A DNA stretch of 64,000 nucleotides from Bailinhaonella thermotolerans (lineage in GTDB: Bacteria; Actinomycetota; Actinomycetes; Streptosporangiales; Streptosporangiaceae), in NCBI RefSeq assembly GCF_003594875.1, contig NZ_QZEY01000012.1, positions 62,001-126,000 of the forward strand, in the 5' to 3' direction. Position numbers and translations under genes: made by a program. Under the pieces are notes generated by a model that ran no database searches, was not told the DNA's origin, and worked only from the letters and a program-made list of their open reading frames with translations. Below are positions 8,411-17,233 of the stretch, one piece after another (position 1 is the first letter of the stretch; every line of letters starts with the position of its first letter).

Positions 8411-9676
8411 GTGGATCCGAAGCTGATCGACGACTGCGTGCACTGCGGCTTCTGCCTGCCCACCTGCCCGACCTACGTGCTGTGGGGCGAGGAGATGGAC
8501 TCCCCGCGCGGGCGCATCCACCTCATGCGGCAGCACGTCGAGGGCACCCCGGTCACCCCGGAGATGGCCGGCCACTTCGACGCGTGCCTGGGCTGCATGG
8601 CGTGCGTGACGGCGTGCCCGTCCGGGGTGCGCTACGACCGGCTGATCGAGGAGACCCGCGCGGTGGTGGAGCGGGAGCACCGCCGCCCCCTGGCCGAGCG
8701 CGCGTTCCGCGCCCTGGTCTTCGCGACGTTCCCCCGCCCCCGCCTGCTGCGCGCGCTGCGCGGCCCGCTCCGCCTCTATCAGGCGAGCGGCCTGGCCCCG
8801 CTGGTCCGCCGCGCGCTGCCGGGGCCGCTGGCGGCCATGGAGGCGCTGGCCCCCGAGCTGACGGCCCGGGTGCGCCTGCCGCGCCTGGTCCGGGCGCGCG
8901 GTCCGCGCCGGGCGGTGGTCGGGCTGCTCACCGGATGCGTGCAGGGCGAGTTCTTCCCCCAGGTCAACTCGGCCACCGCCCGGGTGCTGGCGCTGGAGGG
9001 CTGCGACGTGGTGATCCCGCGCGGCCAGTCCTGCTGCGGGGCGCTGTCGCTGCACGCGGGCCGTCCGGAGCAGGCGCGGCGGCTGGCGCGCCGGGTGATC
9101 CGCACGTTCGAGCGCGCGGGCGTGGACACGATCGTGGTCAACGCGGCGGGCTGCGGCTCGGCGATGAAGGACTACGCCGACGTGCTCGCCGACGATCCCG
9201 CCTGGTCGGCGCGCGCCGCCGCCCTGTCCGCCAAGGTGCGCGACCTGGCCGAGTTCCTGGCGGAACTGGGCCCGGCGGCCCCGCGCCACCCGCTGGAGAT
9301 CACGGTCGCCTACCACGACGCCTGCCACCTGGCCCACGCCCAGGGCGTCCGCGCCCAGCCCCGCGCGCTCCTGTCGGCCATCCCCGGCCTCACCGTGGTC
9401 GAGGTCCCGGACTCGGCGATCTGCTGCGGCTCGGCCGGCACCTACAACCTCTTCCAGCCCGGGGCCGCCCGCGACCTGGGCGACCGCAAGGCCGCGAACG
9501 TGCTGGCCACCGGCGCCGACCTCCTGGTCTCCGCCAATCCCGGCTGCACCGTGCAGATCACCTCGGCGCTGGCCCGGCGGGGGCGGGAGATCGCGGTCGC
9601 GCACACCGCGCAGCTCCTCGACGCCTCCCTGCGCGCGCGCCCCGCCCGCGCCCTCCTGCGAGGGGGCAGGCCGTGA
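8411..9676 (+). CDS. glcF: Glycolate oxidase iron-sulfur subunit GlcF
   Basis: Electron-transfer subunit that passes electrons from the flavin subunits to the respiratory chain. Two 4Fe-4S motifs are visible: CVHCGFCLPTCP (C9, C12, C15, C19) and CLGCMACVTACP. They are followed by two cysteine-rich CCG domains (QSCCGALS... and ICCGSAGTYN) typical of GlcF/HdrB-type proteins. 421 aa. The GTG at 8411 has ggaggt at 8397 as ribosome binding site. Its stop overlaps the start of the IclR gene (gtga), so the regulator is probably co-translated. Confidence 0.95.
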   Translation: MDPKLIDDCVHCGFCLPTCPTYVLWGEEMDSPRGRIHLMRQHVEGTPVTPEMAGHFDACLGCMACVTACPSGVRYDRLIEETRAVVEREHRRPLAERAFRALVFATFPRPRLLRALRGPLRLYQASGLAPLVRRALPGPLAAMEALAPELTARVRLPRLVRARGPRRAVVGLLTGCVQGEFFPQVNSATARVLALEGCDVVIPRGQSCCGALSLHAGRPEQARRLARRVIRTFERAGVDTIVVNAAGCGSAMKDYADVLADDPAWSARAAALSAKVRDLAEFLAELGPAAPRHPLEITVAYHDACHLAHAQGVRAQPRALLSAIPGLTVVEVPDSAICCGSAGTYNLFQPGAARDLGDRKAANVLATGADLLVSANPGCTVQITSALARRGREIAVAHTAQLLDASLRARPARALLRGGRP

Positions 9677-10419
9677 CCATCCAGTCCGTGGACCGGGCGT
9701 TCGACGTGCTGGAGGCCCTGACGGCGTACGGCGGGGAGGCCGGCATCTCGGAGATCGCCGACCGCACCGGCCTGCCCTACGGCACGATCCACCGCCTGCT
9801 GCAGACCCTGCTCGCCCGCGGCTACGTTCGCCAGGGCGCCGACAAGCGCTACGCCCTCGGCGGCTCCCTCCTGCGCCTGGGCGAGGCCGCCGAGCGCCTG
9901 GTCGCGGTCTGGGCCCGGCCGTACCTCTCGCGCCTGGTGGACCTGTCCGGCGAGACCGCCAACATGGCCGTGCTCGAAGGCGACAACGTCGTCTACGTCG
10001 CCCAGGTGCCCTCGCCGCGCCGCCTGCGCATGTTCGCCGAGGTAGGCCGCCGCGTCCTCCCCCACTCCACGGCGGTGGGCAAGGTGCTGCTGGCCGACCG
10101 CACCGACGACCACTGCGCGGCCCTCCTGGAGCGCACCGGCCTGCCCCGCCGCACCGCCAACACCATCACCGACGTGGAGGCCATGCTGGCCGAGCTGGCC
10201 CTGGTCCGCTCCCGCGGCTTCGCCCTGGACCTGGGCGAGGAGGAACTGGGCGTCCACTGCATGGCGGTGCCGGTCCGCGACGACGACCGGGTGGTCGCCG
10301 CGCTCTCGGTGTCAGGCCCCGCCGAGCGCATCGACGCCCTGCCCCGCCACACGCTCTACGCCGGCATGCGCCGCATCGCCGAGGACCTCGGCGCCGAGGT
10401 CTTCGGCCCGCCCCGCTGA
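9673..10419 (+). CDS. IclR-family transcriptional regulator
   Basis: 248 aa with an N-terminal winged helix (IQSVDRAFDVLEAL...IAD...LPYGTIHRLLQTL) and a C-terminal IclR effector domain (LPHSTAVGKVLLA, GFALDLGEEELGVHCMAVPV). The GTG start overlaps the glcF stop by 4 nt. The arrangement suggests it controls the glc genes and perhaps malate synthase, with glyoxylate, glycolate or a related acid as ligand. The TTTCC/GGAAA dyad ahead of aceB is a candidate operator. IclR regulators of allantoin/glyoxylate metabolism are known in other bacteria; the ligand here is inference. Confidence 0.92.
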   Translation: MTIQSVDRAFDVLEALTAYGGEAGISEIADRTGLPYGTIHRLLQTLLARGYVRQGADKRYALGGSLLRLGEAAERLVAVWARPYLSRLVDLSGETANMAVLEGDNVVYVAQVPSPRRLRMFAEVGRRVLPHSTAVGKVLLADRTDDHCAALLERTGLPRRTANTITDVEAMLAELALVRSRGFALDLGEEELGVHCMAVPVRDDDRVVAALSVSGPAERIDALPRHTLYAGMRRIAEDLGAEVFGPPR

Positions 10420-10460
10420 CGCCCCCGGCCCGCTGACGCCCCGCCACCCCCGGCCCCCGT

Positions 10461-10512
10461 CCCGGCCTCCTGTCCCGGCCTCCTGTCCCGGCCTCCTGTC
10501 CCGGCCTCCTGT
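10461..10512. repeat. 13-bp tandem repeat, four copies
   Basis: The unit cccggcctcctgt is repeated four times without change in the gap between the convergent IclR and SPFH genes. Confidence 0.95.
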
Positions 10513-10555
10513 CCGCTGCGAGTGTCCCGCATGCCGTGATCGACGAGCCCGCCAG

Positions 10556-10606
10556 GCCGTACGGCCTCCGCGCGGCAGGTCCGGTGCGCGCCGCGGGCCG
10601 TACGGC
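10556..10606. repeat. Two GCCGTACGGC palindromes
   Basis: Exact copies at 10556-10565 and 10597-10606, between convergent genes, 48 bp before the end of the SPFH gene. Confidence 0.85.
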
Positions 10607-10653
10607 CGAAGGGGTGGTCAGGCGGTCACATCAAGGTGAAGGGGGATTCGGGC

Positions 10654-11583
10654 TCACTTCTTGGGGCTGATGTTGATGCTGCCGTTCTGCGGCACCGGCA
10701 CCACCGTCACGCGCCCGTCCTGGATCGCCTTCCACAGGATCGCCCCCTGCGGCCCGAGCACCTTCACCAGGTCCCTGATGGACTCCAGCTCGGTCTTCAC
10801 CTTGGTGTTGATCTGCTGCTGGGCGAGGTTCTGCTGCTTGGCGGCCTGCTCGGCGGCCATCGCGTCCACCAGGCTGTCCGGCGGCTCCGGCTTCTGGATC
10901 GTCAGGACCACGTCGCCGCACTCCCCCGTGCCGCCGTAGTTGGGCTGGCAGAAGTACTCCCCGCCGGCCGCCTCCTTGATGAACTGCCGCGCGAGGACCC
11001 CGACCCGCTGCTCCCACTGCTGCTTGACGTTCGGGTCGTTGAAGAGCTTCTTCCACTCGTATTCCTGCGACGCCGCGTCCATCGCCCGGTCCAGGGGCTG
11101 CTTGAAGTAGACGTTCAGCATGCGCTTCCAGCCGGCGGGCTCGCCCTCGGCGAAGTCGATGCCGTACTTCAGCCCGATCCGCTCGTGGAACCTGCGCAGC
11201 GTCTGGCAGTCCGTGTTGAGCGCGAAGGTCGCCACCCCCGCGACCTCCATCTGCACGTTGTCCTTGGACACGACGCTGATCGGCCGCGACTCCGCGTCCC
11301 CGGAGCCGGAGAAGTCGAACGTGCGCTGCCCGAACGGATAGGTGTGGTGGGTGTCCCCCGGCCCGTCGATCTGCATCCCGCTGGAGGGGTTGATGCAGTC
11401 GGAGAACTTGCGCGCCTCGAAGATCCCCCCGGCGTAGTGCAGCACGACCTCGTCCGGCCCGGTGCTGACCCGCGTGCAGGCCGTGAGCCCGAACGTCACC
11501 GCGACCACCCCCGCGACGACGAGCAGCACGATCCGCCCCACCCGGCTTTTCTTTGCCGGGACGTTGCCCTTCCCAGAATTCAT
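10654..11583 (-). CDS. SPFH/Band 7-like lipoprotein
   Basis: 309 aa. A basic n-region (AKKSRVGR), a hydrophobic stretch and a lipobox LTAC (C36) predict a lipid-anchored, outward-facing protein. The body resembles SPFH/prohibitin-like proteins: an N-terminal beta-rich part with a CQTLRRFHERIG segment, then a Gln/Ala-rich helical tract (AAEQAAKQQNLAQQQ) and VKVLGPQGAILWKAIQDG near the C-terminus. Such proteins organise membrane complexes; no substrate is known. It is transcribed alone and convergent with the glc operon. The ATG at 11583 is the only sensible start ahead of the signal sequence. Confidence 0.75.
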   Translation of the reverse strand: MNSGKGNVPAKKSRVGRIVLLVVAGVVAVTFGLTACTRVSTGPDEVVLHYAGGIFEARKFSDCINPSSGMQIDGPGDTHHTYPFGQRTFDFSGSGDAESRPISVVSKDNVQMEVAGVATFALNTDCQTLRRFHERIGLKYGIDFAEGEPAGWKRMLNVYFKQPLDRAMDAASQEYEWKKLFNDPNVKQQWEQRVGVLARQFIKEAAGGEYFCQPNYGGTGECGDVVLTIQKPEPPDSLVDAMAAEQAAKQQNLAQQQINTKVKTELESIRDLVKVLGPQGAILWKAIQDGRVTVVPVPQNGSINISPKK

Positions 11584-11702
11584 GGCCGAAACCGTACAAG
11601 AGTCACACCTCCCACCACATTCCGATGCGCCCCATAAGTACGGCCATCGCCCGCCTCTCCTTTCCGCACACCACCCTGTGGACGACCCGGCCCTTTTCCC
11701 GC

Positions 11703-11753
11703 CGTGATCATGCGGTTTTAAGCACAGGGTGTGATTGAAACCGCATGATCACG
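11703..11753. repeat. 16-bp inverted repeat (copy A of a two-copy element)
   Basis: cgtgatcatgcggttt (11703-11718) pairs perfectly with aaaccgcatgatcacg (11738-11753) across a 19-nt spacer that includes gcacagggtgtg. A related sequence at 23387-23424 shares the gatca(c/t)gcggtt left half, the gggtgtg centre and gaaccgc. Confidence 0.85.
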
Positions 11754-11975
11754 ACGACAGAGGAGCCGGTGCGGGAAGGGCGGCGAGCGAGGCGGGAGCG
11801 AGTGAGAGGCGCGAGCGAGAACGGCCGGCGAGAGGAGAGGCGCGAGCAAAAGGAGGACGGGCGCCGGAGAAGCGTGGACACCGGAGACGAGCGGGCGTGG
11901 AAGGAACCCGGACGCGGGAGGTGGGCGGGGGCAGGAGAACGGCGGAGGGAGCGGGAGCGGCGGGGGCGGACAGGG

Positions 11976-12012
11976 GAAGCGCCCGTGCGGTGGGTCACCG
12001 GACGGGCGCTTC
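11976..12012 (-). terminator. Hairpin downstream of the MFS exporter gene
   Basis: A perfect 11-bp stem (11976-11986 with 12002-12012) encloses a 15-nt loop. It lies 42 bp beyond the MFS stop on the minus strand. There is no T-run, as is common for actinobacterial terminators. Confidence 0.6.
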
Positions 12013-12054
12013 AGGGTGGGGGTGCGGGGAACCCGCGGGTACAGCGGACGGGCG

Positions 12055-13461
12055 TCATGCCTCGGCGGGCTCCACGGCCGCCGCGGCCTTGCGGGAGCGG
12101 ATGGTGAGGACGGCCAGGATCCCACCGGCGACCGCGATCACGGCGGCGCCGGCGAAGGCGGCCTGGAAGCCGTTCGTGAGCGCGACCTTGTCACCCAGCC
12201 GGGACGCGCCCTGGGAGTTGGCGATCGCGGTCATGACCGCGAGGCCGAGCGCGGAGCCCACCTGGTAGGTGGTGTTGACGATGCCGGAGGCCAGGCCGCC
12301 CTCCTCGGGACGCGCGCCGGACAGGGCGCCCTGCAGGGCCGGGATGTACGCCAGGGCCATGCCGGCGGCGGCGACGAGCGAGGCGGGGAGCACGTCCACG
12401 AGGTACGACCCGTCGGGACGGGCGAACGCGAGCCAGACGAGCCCGGCCGCCAGGACGAACAGGCCGCCGACGATGAGCGGGCGGATGCCGTACCGGCCGA
12501 TGAGCGGCGCGGCGACCATGGTCATCAGCAGCATGACCAGCGCGGTCATCGGGACCAGGGCGGCGCCGCCCTCGAAGGCCCCAAGGCCCAGCACCTGCTG
12601 GAGGTACAGGTTCAGGAAGAACCACATCGGGATCCAGGCCGCGCCGAGCAGGGTCATCGCCAGGTTGGCCGAGCCGAGCCCGGGGGCGCGGAAGATGCGC
12701 AGCGGCATGAGCGGCTCGCGCTTGGCCCGCTGGATCGCGAAGAACACCCCGAGGAGCAGTACGGCCGCCGCGAGCGAGCCGAGCGTGGTCAGGGAGCCCC
12801 AGCCGGCCTCGGGGGCGCGGACGATGGCGAAGACGCCGAGGGCCAGGCCGCCGGTGACGGCGATCGCGCCGGTGACGTCCACGTGACCGCGGCGGGACTC
12901 GCCACGGGGCAGCAGGGCCGGGCCGGCGATCAGCGCGAGCAGGGCGAACGGGATGTTGATGTAGTACACCCACGGCCAGCTCAGCCACTCGGTGATGACG
13001 CCGCCGAGGAAGACGCCCGCCGTGCCGCCCGCCGGGGCCGCCGCGCCGTAGATCGCCATGGCCTTGGTGAGTTCCCTGGGGTTGCCCCCGAAGGACATCA
13101 TCAGCAGGGTCAGCGCGGCCGGGGCGATCAGCGCCGAGCCCGCGCCCTGGACGGCCCGGCCGATGAGCTCGACCGCGACGTTCCCGGCGAGGCCGGCGAC
13201 GAGCGAGCCCGCCCCCAGGACCGCCCAGCCGGCGAGGAAGAGCCTGCGGGCGCCGAAGAGGTCCGCGAGCCGGCCGCCGAGGAGCAGGAGGCCGCCGAAG
13301 GCGATGACGTAGGCGTTGAAGACCCACGACAGGTTCTCCTGCGAGAAGCCCAGGTCCTTCTGGATCTCGGGTAAGGCGACCCCGATGATCGACGTGTCCA
13401 TGATGGTCATGAACTGGGCGATCGCGATGAGGGCGAGCGCCCACCACCTCAGGTGTGACAT
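12055..13461 (-). CDS. MFS exporter, DHA2 (EmrB/QacA) type
   Basis: 468 aa, 14 predicted membrane helices. It is a proton-driven drug or metabolite exporter of the DHA2 subfamily: IMDTSIIGVALPEIQKDLGFS in helix 1, LLLLGGRLADLFGARR in loop 2-3, and a motif-C-like GGTAGVFLGGVI stretch. The ATG at 13461 has GGAG at a good distance. It sits 110 bp downstream of copA on the same strand, but a terminator and a separate promoter lie between. The promoter overlaps a TACC-N7-GGTA dyad like those ahead of the copper operon, so metal-responsive expression is possible. The substrate cannot be read from sequence. Confidence 0.9.
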   Translation of the reverse strand: MSHLRWWALALIAIAQFMTIMDTSIIGVALPEIQKDLGFSQENLSWVFNAYVIAFGGLLLLGGRLADLFGARRLFLAGWAVLGAGSLVAGLAGNVAVELIGRAVQGAGSALIAPAALTLLMMSFGGNPRELTKAMAIYGAAAPAGGTAGVFLGGVITEWLSWPWVYYINIPFALLALIAGPALLPRGESRRGHVDVTGAIAVTGGLALGVFAIVRAPEAGWGSLTTLGSLAAAVLLLGVFFAIQRAKREPLMPLRIFRAPGLGSANLAMTLLGAAWIPMWFFLNLYLQQVLGLGAFEGGAALVPMTALVMLLMTMVAAPLIGRYGIRPLIVGGLFVLAAGLVWLAFARPDGSYLVDVLPASLVAAAGMALAYIPALQGALSGARPEEGGLASGIVNTTYQVGSALGLAVMTAIANSQGASRLGDKVALTNGFQAAFAGAAVIAVAGGILAVLTIRSRKAAAAVEPAEA

Positions 13462-13476
13462 CTCAAGGCTCCTTTT

Positions 13477-13507
13477 ACTATACCGGGGTAGGGTATCTGT
13501 CAGGCAA
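13477..13507 (-). promoter_or_regulatory. Promoter with embedded dyad upstream of the MFS gene
   Basis: On the minus strand, TTGCCT (13507-13502) and TATAGT (13482-13477) are separated by 19 bp. The spacer holds most of the dyad ATACC-N7-GGTAT (13496-13480), whose right end runs into the -10 box. A 19-bp spacer with a dyad inside is the classic layout for MerR-family activation. The TACC-N7-GGTA word also matches the CsoR-like sites at 17096. Transcription would begin only about 10-15 nt ahead of the ATG. Confidence 0.6.
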
Positions 13508-13562
13508 AAAAAAGAGAGGGTGCCGCCCGGGGGCCGTACGGCGAGCGCCGCACGCCCCCGGG
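13505..13562 (-). terminator. Terminator of the copper operon
   Basis: A 9-bp stem (cccgggggc 13526-13534 with gcccccggg 13554-13562) lies just past the copA stop. On the minus strand a T-rich tract ending in eight T residues follows. A GCCGTACGGC palindrome lies in the loop. Confidence 0.7.
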
Positions 13563-13571
13563 GATGAGGGT

Positions 13572-15818
13572 CTAGAAGCTGGACCGGAACCGGCGGAGCC
13601 GGAGGCTGTTGCTGACCACGAAGACGCTGGAGAAGGCCATCGCCGCTCCCGCGATCATGGGGTTGAGCAGGCCCGCCGCCGCCAGCGGGATCGAGGCCAC
13701 GTTGTAGGCGAAGGCCCAGAACAGGTTGCCCTTGATCGTGCCGAGCGTGCGCCGGGCGAGCCGGATCGCGTCCACCGCGGCCCGAAGGTCTCCCCTGACC
13801 AGGGTCAGGTCGGAGGCCTCGATCGCCACGTCGGTGCCGGTGCCCATCGCCAGGCCCAGGTCGGCCTGCGCGAGCGCCGCCGCGTCGTTGACGCCGTCGC
13901 CGACCATGGCGACCTTCTTGCCCTCGCCCTGCAACTGCTTGACCACGTCCACCTTGTCGGCCGGCAGCACCTCGGCGATGACCTCGGTGATCCCGACCTG
14001 CGCCGCGACCGCCCTGGCGACGGTCTCGTTGTCGCCGGTGAGCAGGATCGGGGTGAGCCCGAGCCCGCGCAGCCGCTCGATGGCCTCGGCCGAGGTCTCC
14101 TTGACCTGGTCCGCCACCGTCAGGACGGCCCGTGCCTTCCCGTCGTAGCCGACCGCGACCGCGGTCTCGCCGCGCGCCTGCGCCTGCTCCATGGCCCGCT
14201 CCAGCTCGACCGGGAGGTGCTGCGACCACTCGGCCAGCAGCTTCGGCCGGCCGACGAGCACCGCGTGCCCGTCCACGACGCCCTGGACGCCGAGGCCCTC
14301 GACGTTCGCGAAGTCCTCCGGAGCCGGCAGGGCGCCGACCTTCGACCGGGCGCCCGCCGCGATGGCCTGGGCGATCGGGTGCTCGGACGCGTCCTCCAGG
14401 GCCCCCGCCAGCCGCAGCACCTCGGCCTCGGACTCGCCCTCGGCCACGTGCACGTTCAGCAGGGTCATCTTGCCGGTGGTCACGGTGCCGGTCTTGTCCA
14501 GCACCACGGTGTCGATGTTCTTGGTGTGCTCCAGGACCTCAGGGCCCTTGATCAGGATGCCCATCTGGGCTCCCCGGCCGGTGCCGACCATGAGCGCCGT
14601 CGGGGTCGCCAGGCCGAGCGCGCAGGGGCAGGCGATGATCAGTACGGCTACCGCCGCGGTGAACGCCGCCACCGGGCCCGCGCCGCTGCCGAGCCAGAAC
14701 CCGAGGGTGCCGACGGCCAGCGCGATCACGATCGGGACGAACACTCCCGAGATCCTGTCCGCGAGCCGCTGGACCTGGGCCTTGCCGTTCTGCGCGTCCT
14801 CGACGAGCCTGGCCATCTGCGCGAGCTGGGTGTCCGCGCCGATCCTTTCGGCCTTGACCACCAGCCGGCCGCCCACGTTGACCGTGGCGCCGGTCACCTG
14901 CTGGCCGGGGCCGACCTCGACCGGGACGGACTCGCCGGTGAGCATGCCGGCGTCCACCGCCGACACGCCCTCCTCCACGACGCCGTCCGTGGCGATCTTC
15001 TCGCCCGGCCGCACCACGAAGAGGTCGCCGACCCGGAGCCGGTCCACCGGGATCCGCTTCTCCACGCCGTCCCTGAGCACCGCCACGTCCTTGGCGCCCA
15101 GTTCCATCAGCGCCCGCAGGGCCGCGCCCGCCCGCCGCTTGGACCGCGCCTCGAAGTAGCGGCCCGCGAGGATGAACGCGATGACGCCGCTGGCCGCCTC
15201 CAGGTAGATGCTGCTCGCGCCGTCCGCCGTCAGAGTGAAGCCGTGCGTCATGCCGGGCGTGCCCGCCGTACCGAAGAACAGCGCCCACAGGGACCAGCCG
15301 AGCGCGGCCAGGGTGCCCATCGAGACGAGCGTGTCCATGGTCGCGGCGCCGTGGCGCAGGTTGGTCCAGGCGGCCTTGTGGAACGGCCAGCCGGCGTAGG
15401 CCACGACGGGCGCCGCCAGCGTCAGCGAGAGCCACTGCCAGTTCGTGAACTGGATCGCCGGGATCATCGCCATCGCGATGACCGGGACCGACAGCACGAC
15501 CGACGTGATCAGCCGCTGGCGCAGGGGCCGCAGTTCGTCGGCCTCGGCGGCCTCGCCGCCCTCCTCGCCGTCGTCCTTCTTCTCGACCGGCAGCGCGGCG
15601 GTGTAACCCGCCTTCTCGACCTCGGCGATCAGATCGCGCGGGTCGATGTCGCCCGAGAACTCGACCTTGGCCTTCTCGGTCGCGTAGTTGACCGTCGCGA
15701 CCACCCCGTCCACCTTGTTCAGGCGCTTCTCGATCCGCGCGGCGCAGGACGCGCACGTCATGCCACCGATCGTCAGCTCGACCTGACGCTGCGCGTTTTC
15801 ACCGGCAACGGAAGTCAC
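13572..15818 (-). CDS. copA: Copper-exporting P1B-type ATPase CopA
   Basis: Pumps Cu(I) out of the cytosol using ATP. 748 aa. There is one N-terminal heavy-metal domain (GGMTCASC, C22/C25), then eight predicted helices with the transport motif CPC (C397-P398-C399). DKTGT follows with phosphorylated D441, then SEHP for nucleotide binding and [10 protein letters not shown]. The closing helices hold the [14 protein letters not shown] and [18 protein letters not shown] signatures of Cu(I) ATPases. The GTG start has a strong ggaggagg ribosome binding site. It is the last gene of copZ - His-rich protein - copA, which probably answers to a CsoR-type repressor encoded elsewhere. Confidence 0.97.
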   Translation of the reverse strand: MTSVAGENAQRQVELTIGGMTCASCAARIEKRLNKVDGVVATVNYATEKAKVEFSGDIDPRDLIAEVEKAGYTAALPVEKKDDGEEGGEAAEADELRPLRQRLITSVVLSVPVIAMAMIPAIQFTNWQWLSLTLAAPVVAYAGWPFHKAAWTNLRHGAATMDTLVSMGTLAALGWSLWALFFGTAGTPGMTHGFTLTADGASSIYLEAASGVIAFILAGRYFEARSKRRAGAALRALMELGAKDVAVLRDGVEKRIPVDRLRVGDLFVVRPGEKIATDGVVEEGVSAVDAGMLTGESVPVEVGPGQQVTGATVNVGGRLVVKAERIGADTQLAQMARLVEDAQNGKAQVQRLADRISGVFVPIVIALAVGTLGFWLGSGAGPVAAFTAAVAVLIIACPCALGLATPTALMVGTGRGAQMGILIKGPEVLEHTKNIDTVVLDKTGTVTTGKMTLLNVHVAEGESEAEVLRLAGALEDASEHPIAQAIAAGARSKVGALPAPEDFANVEGLGVQGVVDGHAVLVGRPKLLAEWSQHLPVELERAMEQAQARGETAVAVGYDGKARAVLTVADQVKETSAEAIERLRGLGLTPILLTGDNETVARAVAAQVGITEVIAEVLPADKVDVVKQLQGEGKKVAMVGDGVNDAAALAQADLGLAMGTGTDVAIEASDLTLVRGDLRAAVDAIRLARRTLGTIKGNLFWAFAYNVASIPLAAAGLLNPMIAGAAMAFSSVFVVSNSLRLRRFRSSF

Positions 15819-15847
15819 GGCTCCTCCTCCTTCGTCGTCTCTGTCGC

Positions 15848-16867
15848 CTAGTGGCTGTGGCCGTCGGCGTCGTGGGCGGGGGTCTTCGCGGGCTCGGGCG
15901 TCTCCGCCGGCGTCCCGGTCTGTACGGCGGCGCCCGCGCGGGCGGTGAACTCCGCCGTCCGGACGGTGTCGCCGTGCTTGAAGTCCAGATACAGACGGTA
16001 GTCGCCCCGGCTGGGTGCCTCCGCGTAGAACGTCACGGACGGACCGGCCGGCGTCTTCCCGTCGCCGGGCTCTCCGTCCGGGTGGACGTGGAGGTAGGCC
16101 AGGTCGCCGTCGCGCAGCGCCACCAGGTGCCCGTACGCGCCCAGGTAGGGCTGCAGGTCGGTCACCGGCTTGCCGTCCTTGCTCACCGTGAGCGTGAGCT
16201 TGGTGGTCTTGCCGGGCTCCAGGTCGCCGTCGAGGCGCACCTCGTAGCCGTCCACCTCGTAGGTGCGGCTCGGCTCCGGCAGCGCCTTGGCGGTGAAGGA
16301 GCCCTCGGCGGAGATGTCGCCGCCGAGCGTCAGCCCCTCCTCGGCCCCCGCCGGGATGAAGTCGGCGAAGAACCGGTACGACCCGGCGTCCTGGAGCGTG
16401 ATCGGGACGGACCAGACGCCCTGCCCCACGTGCTCGGGGTGGACGTGGAGGAAGCCGCTCAGGTCGCGGCGGACCACGATGAGGTGCAGGTCCTTGTCAT
16501 GGCTGGTCTTGTACTGCGTGACGCCCCGGCCGTCCGGGCCGATCACGCTGAACCGGAAGTCGGTCTTCTCGCCGGCCTTCAGCGTCCGGGTCAGCGGCAC
16601 CACCGTGTACCCGTCCTGTGAGGCCTGGAGCCCGCCGGGGAGCTTGGCCGCCCCCGCCGCGGTCCCGTGCCCGCCGTGCCCGTCGCCGTGTCCCGCCTGA
16701 GTGCTCACTGCCGCCCCCGTCTTCGTCGTCTCGTGTCCGTCCCCGTGGGGCTTGACTCCCGCCTCGGCCGCGGGCGCGGGCCCGGCCACCTTGCCGAGCC
16801 CCGCGCCACCCGCCAGGACGACCGCCAGCCCGAGCGCGTACGCGCCCAGCTTGGTCGCCGTGTTCAT
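15848..16867 (-). CDS. His-rich exported protein of the copper operon
   Basis: 339 aa. The N-terminus is a hydrophobic signal peptide or anchor ([17 protein letters not shown]), so the bulk lies outside the membrane. A His/Gly-rich stretch ([10 protein letters not shown], near residues 60-70) and the C-terminal DADGHSH can bind metal; LHLIVV...FLHVHPEH and YLHVHPDG are two further His clusters in apparently repeated beta-sandwich domains. Its ATG overlaps the copZ stop by one base and it precedes copA by 29 bp, so all three are co-expressed. A role in extracytoplasmic copper binding or hand-off is inference; I cannot name a family with confidence. Confidence 0.8.
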   Translation of the reverse strand: MNTATKLGAYALGLAVVLAGGAGLGKVAGPAPAAEAGVKPHGDGHETTKTGAAVSTQAGHGDGHGGHGTAAGAAKLPGGLQASQDGYTVVPLTRTLKAGEKTDFRFSVIGPDGRGVTQYKTSHDKDLHLIVVRRDLSGFLHVHPEHVGQGVWSVPITLQDAGSYRFFADFIPAGAEEGLTLGGDISAEGSFTAKALPEPSRTYEVDGYEVRLDGDLEPGKTTKLTLTVSKDGKPVTDLQPYLGAYGHLVALRDGDLAYLHVHPDGEPGDGKTPAGPSVTFYAEAPSRGDYRLYLDFKHGDTVRTAEFTARAGAAVQTGTPAETPEPAKTPAHDADGHSH

Positions 16868-17076
16868 TACTGGCTCACCACCTCGTAGCCGGCCTCCTCA
16901 ACGGCGGCCCGCACGTCGTCGTCCGACACCGGCTGCGTCCCGGTCACCGTGACCTGGCCGGTGGCCAGTTCCACGGTCACGTCGGTCACGCCGGCGATCT
17001 TGGAAACCTCCTGCTTCACCGACCCGACGCAGTGGCCGCAGGTCATCCCCGAAACGGTGTAGGTGGTCGTCGCCAT
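16867..17076 (-). CDS. copZ: Copper chaperone CopZ (HMA domain)
   Basis: 69-aa stand-alone heavy-metal-associated domain with the fold beta-alpha-beta-beta-alpha-beta and the metal motif GMTCGHC (C12, C15). It delivers Cu(I) to CopA in the cytosol or buffers it. It is the first gene of the operon; its TAA overlaps the next ATG by one base. An RBS-like gagagaa precedes the ATG, and CsoR-like dyads lie 20 and 82 bp upstream. Confidence 0.95.
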   Translation of the reverse strand: MATTTYTVSGMTCGHCVGSVKQEVSKIAGVTDVTVELATGQVTVTGTQPVSDDDVRAAVEEAGYEVVSQ

Positions 17077-17095
17077 CGTTCTCTCCTTTTCTCAT

Positions 17096-17110
17096 TACCC
17101 CCGGGGGGTA
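17096..17110. promoter_or_regulatory. CsoR-like operator 1 ahead of copZ
   Basis: TACCCCCGGGGGGTA is a near-perfect G/C-tract dyad of the TACC-N7-GGTA type recognised by copper-sensing CsoR repressors. It lies 20 bp from the copZ start, consistent with blocking RNA polymerase. Confidence 0.75.
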
Positions 17111-17157
17111 TCTGCCGGACCTGATACTGCCATGCCCGTACGGTTGCACGCAACCCG

Positions 17158-17174
17158 TACCCCCTAGGGGTTTA
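17158..17174. promoter_or_regulatory. CsoR-like operator 2 ahead of copZ
   Basis: TACCCCCTAGGGGTTTA is a second C-run/G-run dyad 62 bp further upstream from operator 1. Two sites suggest cooperative or looped repression. Confidence 0.6.
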
Positions 17175-17233
17175 TTCCACCTCCACCGGATCTTTTCCCA
17201 TGATCTCCCAGGAAGGCGCTCTGACCTGGGATT

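Larger units (their letters stand above)
11584..12054. other. 471-bp gap: inverted repeat and purine-rich tract, no supported gene
   Basis: The gap contains a 16-bp inverted repeat at 11703-11753, then a plus strand from about 11757 to 11980 that is strongly purine-biased (long runs of G, GA and GGGA), then a hairpin at 11976-12012. Overlapping open frames here encode only Arg/Glu/Gly or Pro/Ser-rich strings on either strand and look non-coding. Confidence 0.7.

Noticed and set aside
11735-12268. Arg/Glu-rich open frames in the purine tract
   Set aside because: Composition follows the purine bias of the DNA; no ribosome binding site, conserved motif or sensible end point.
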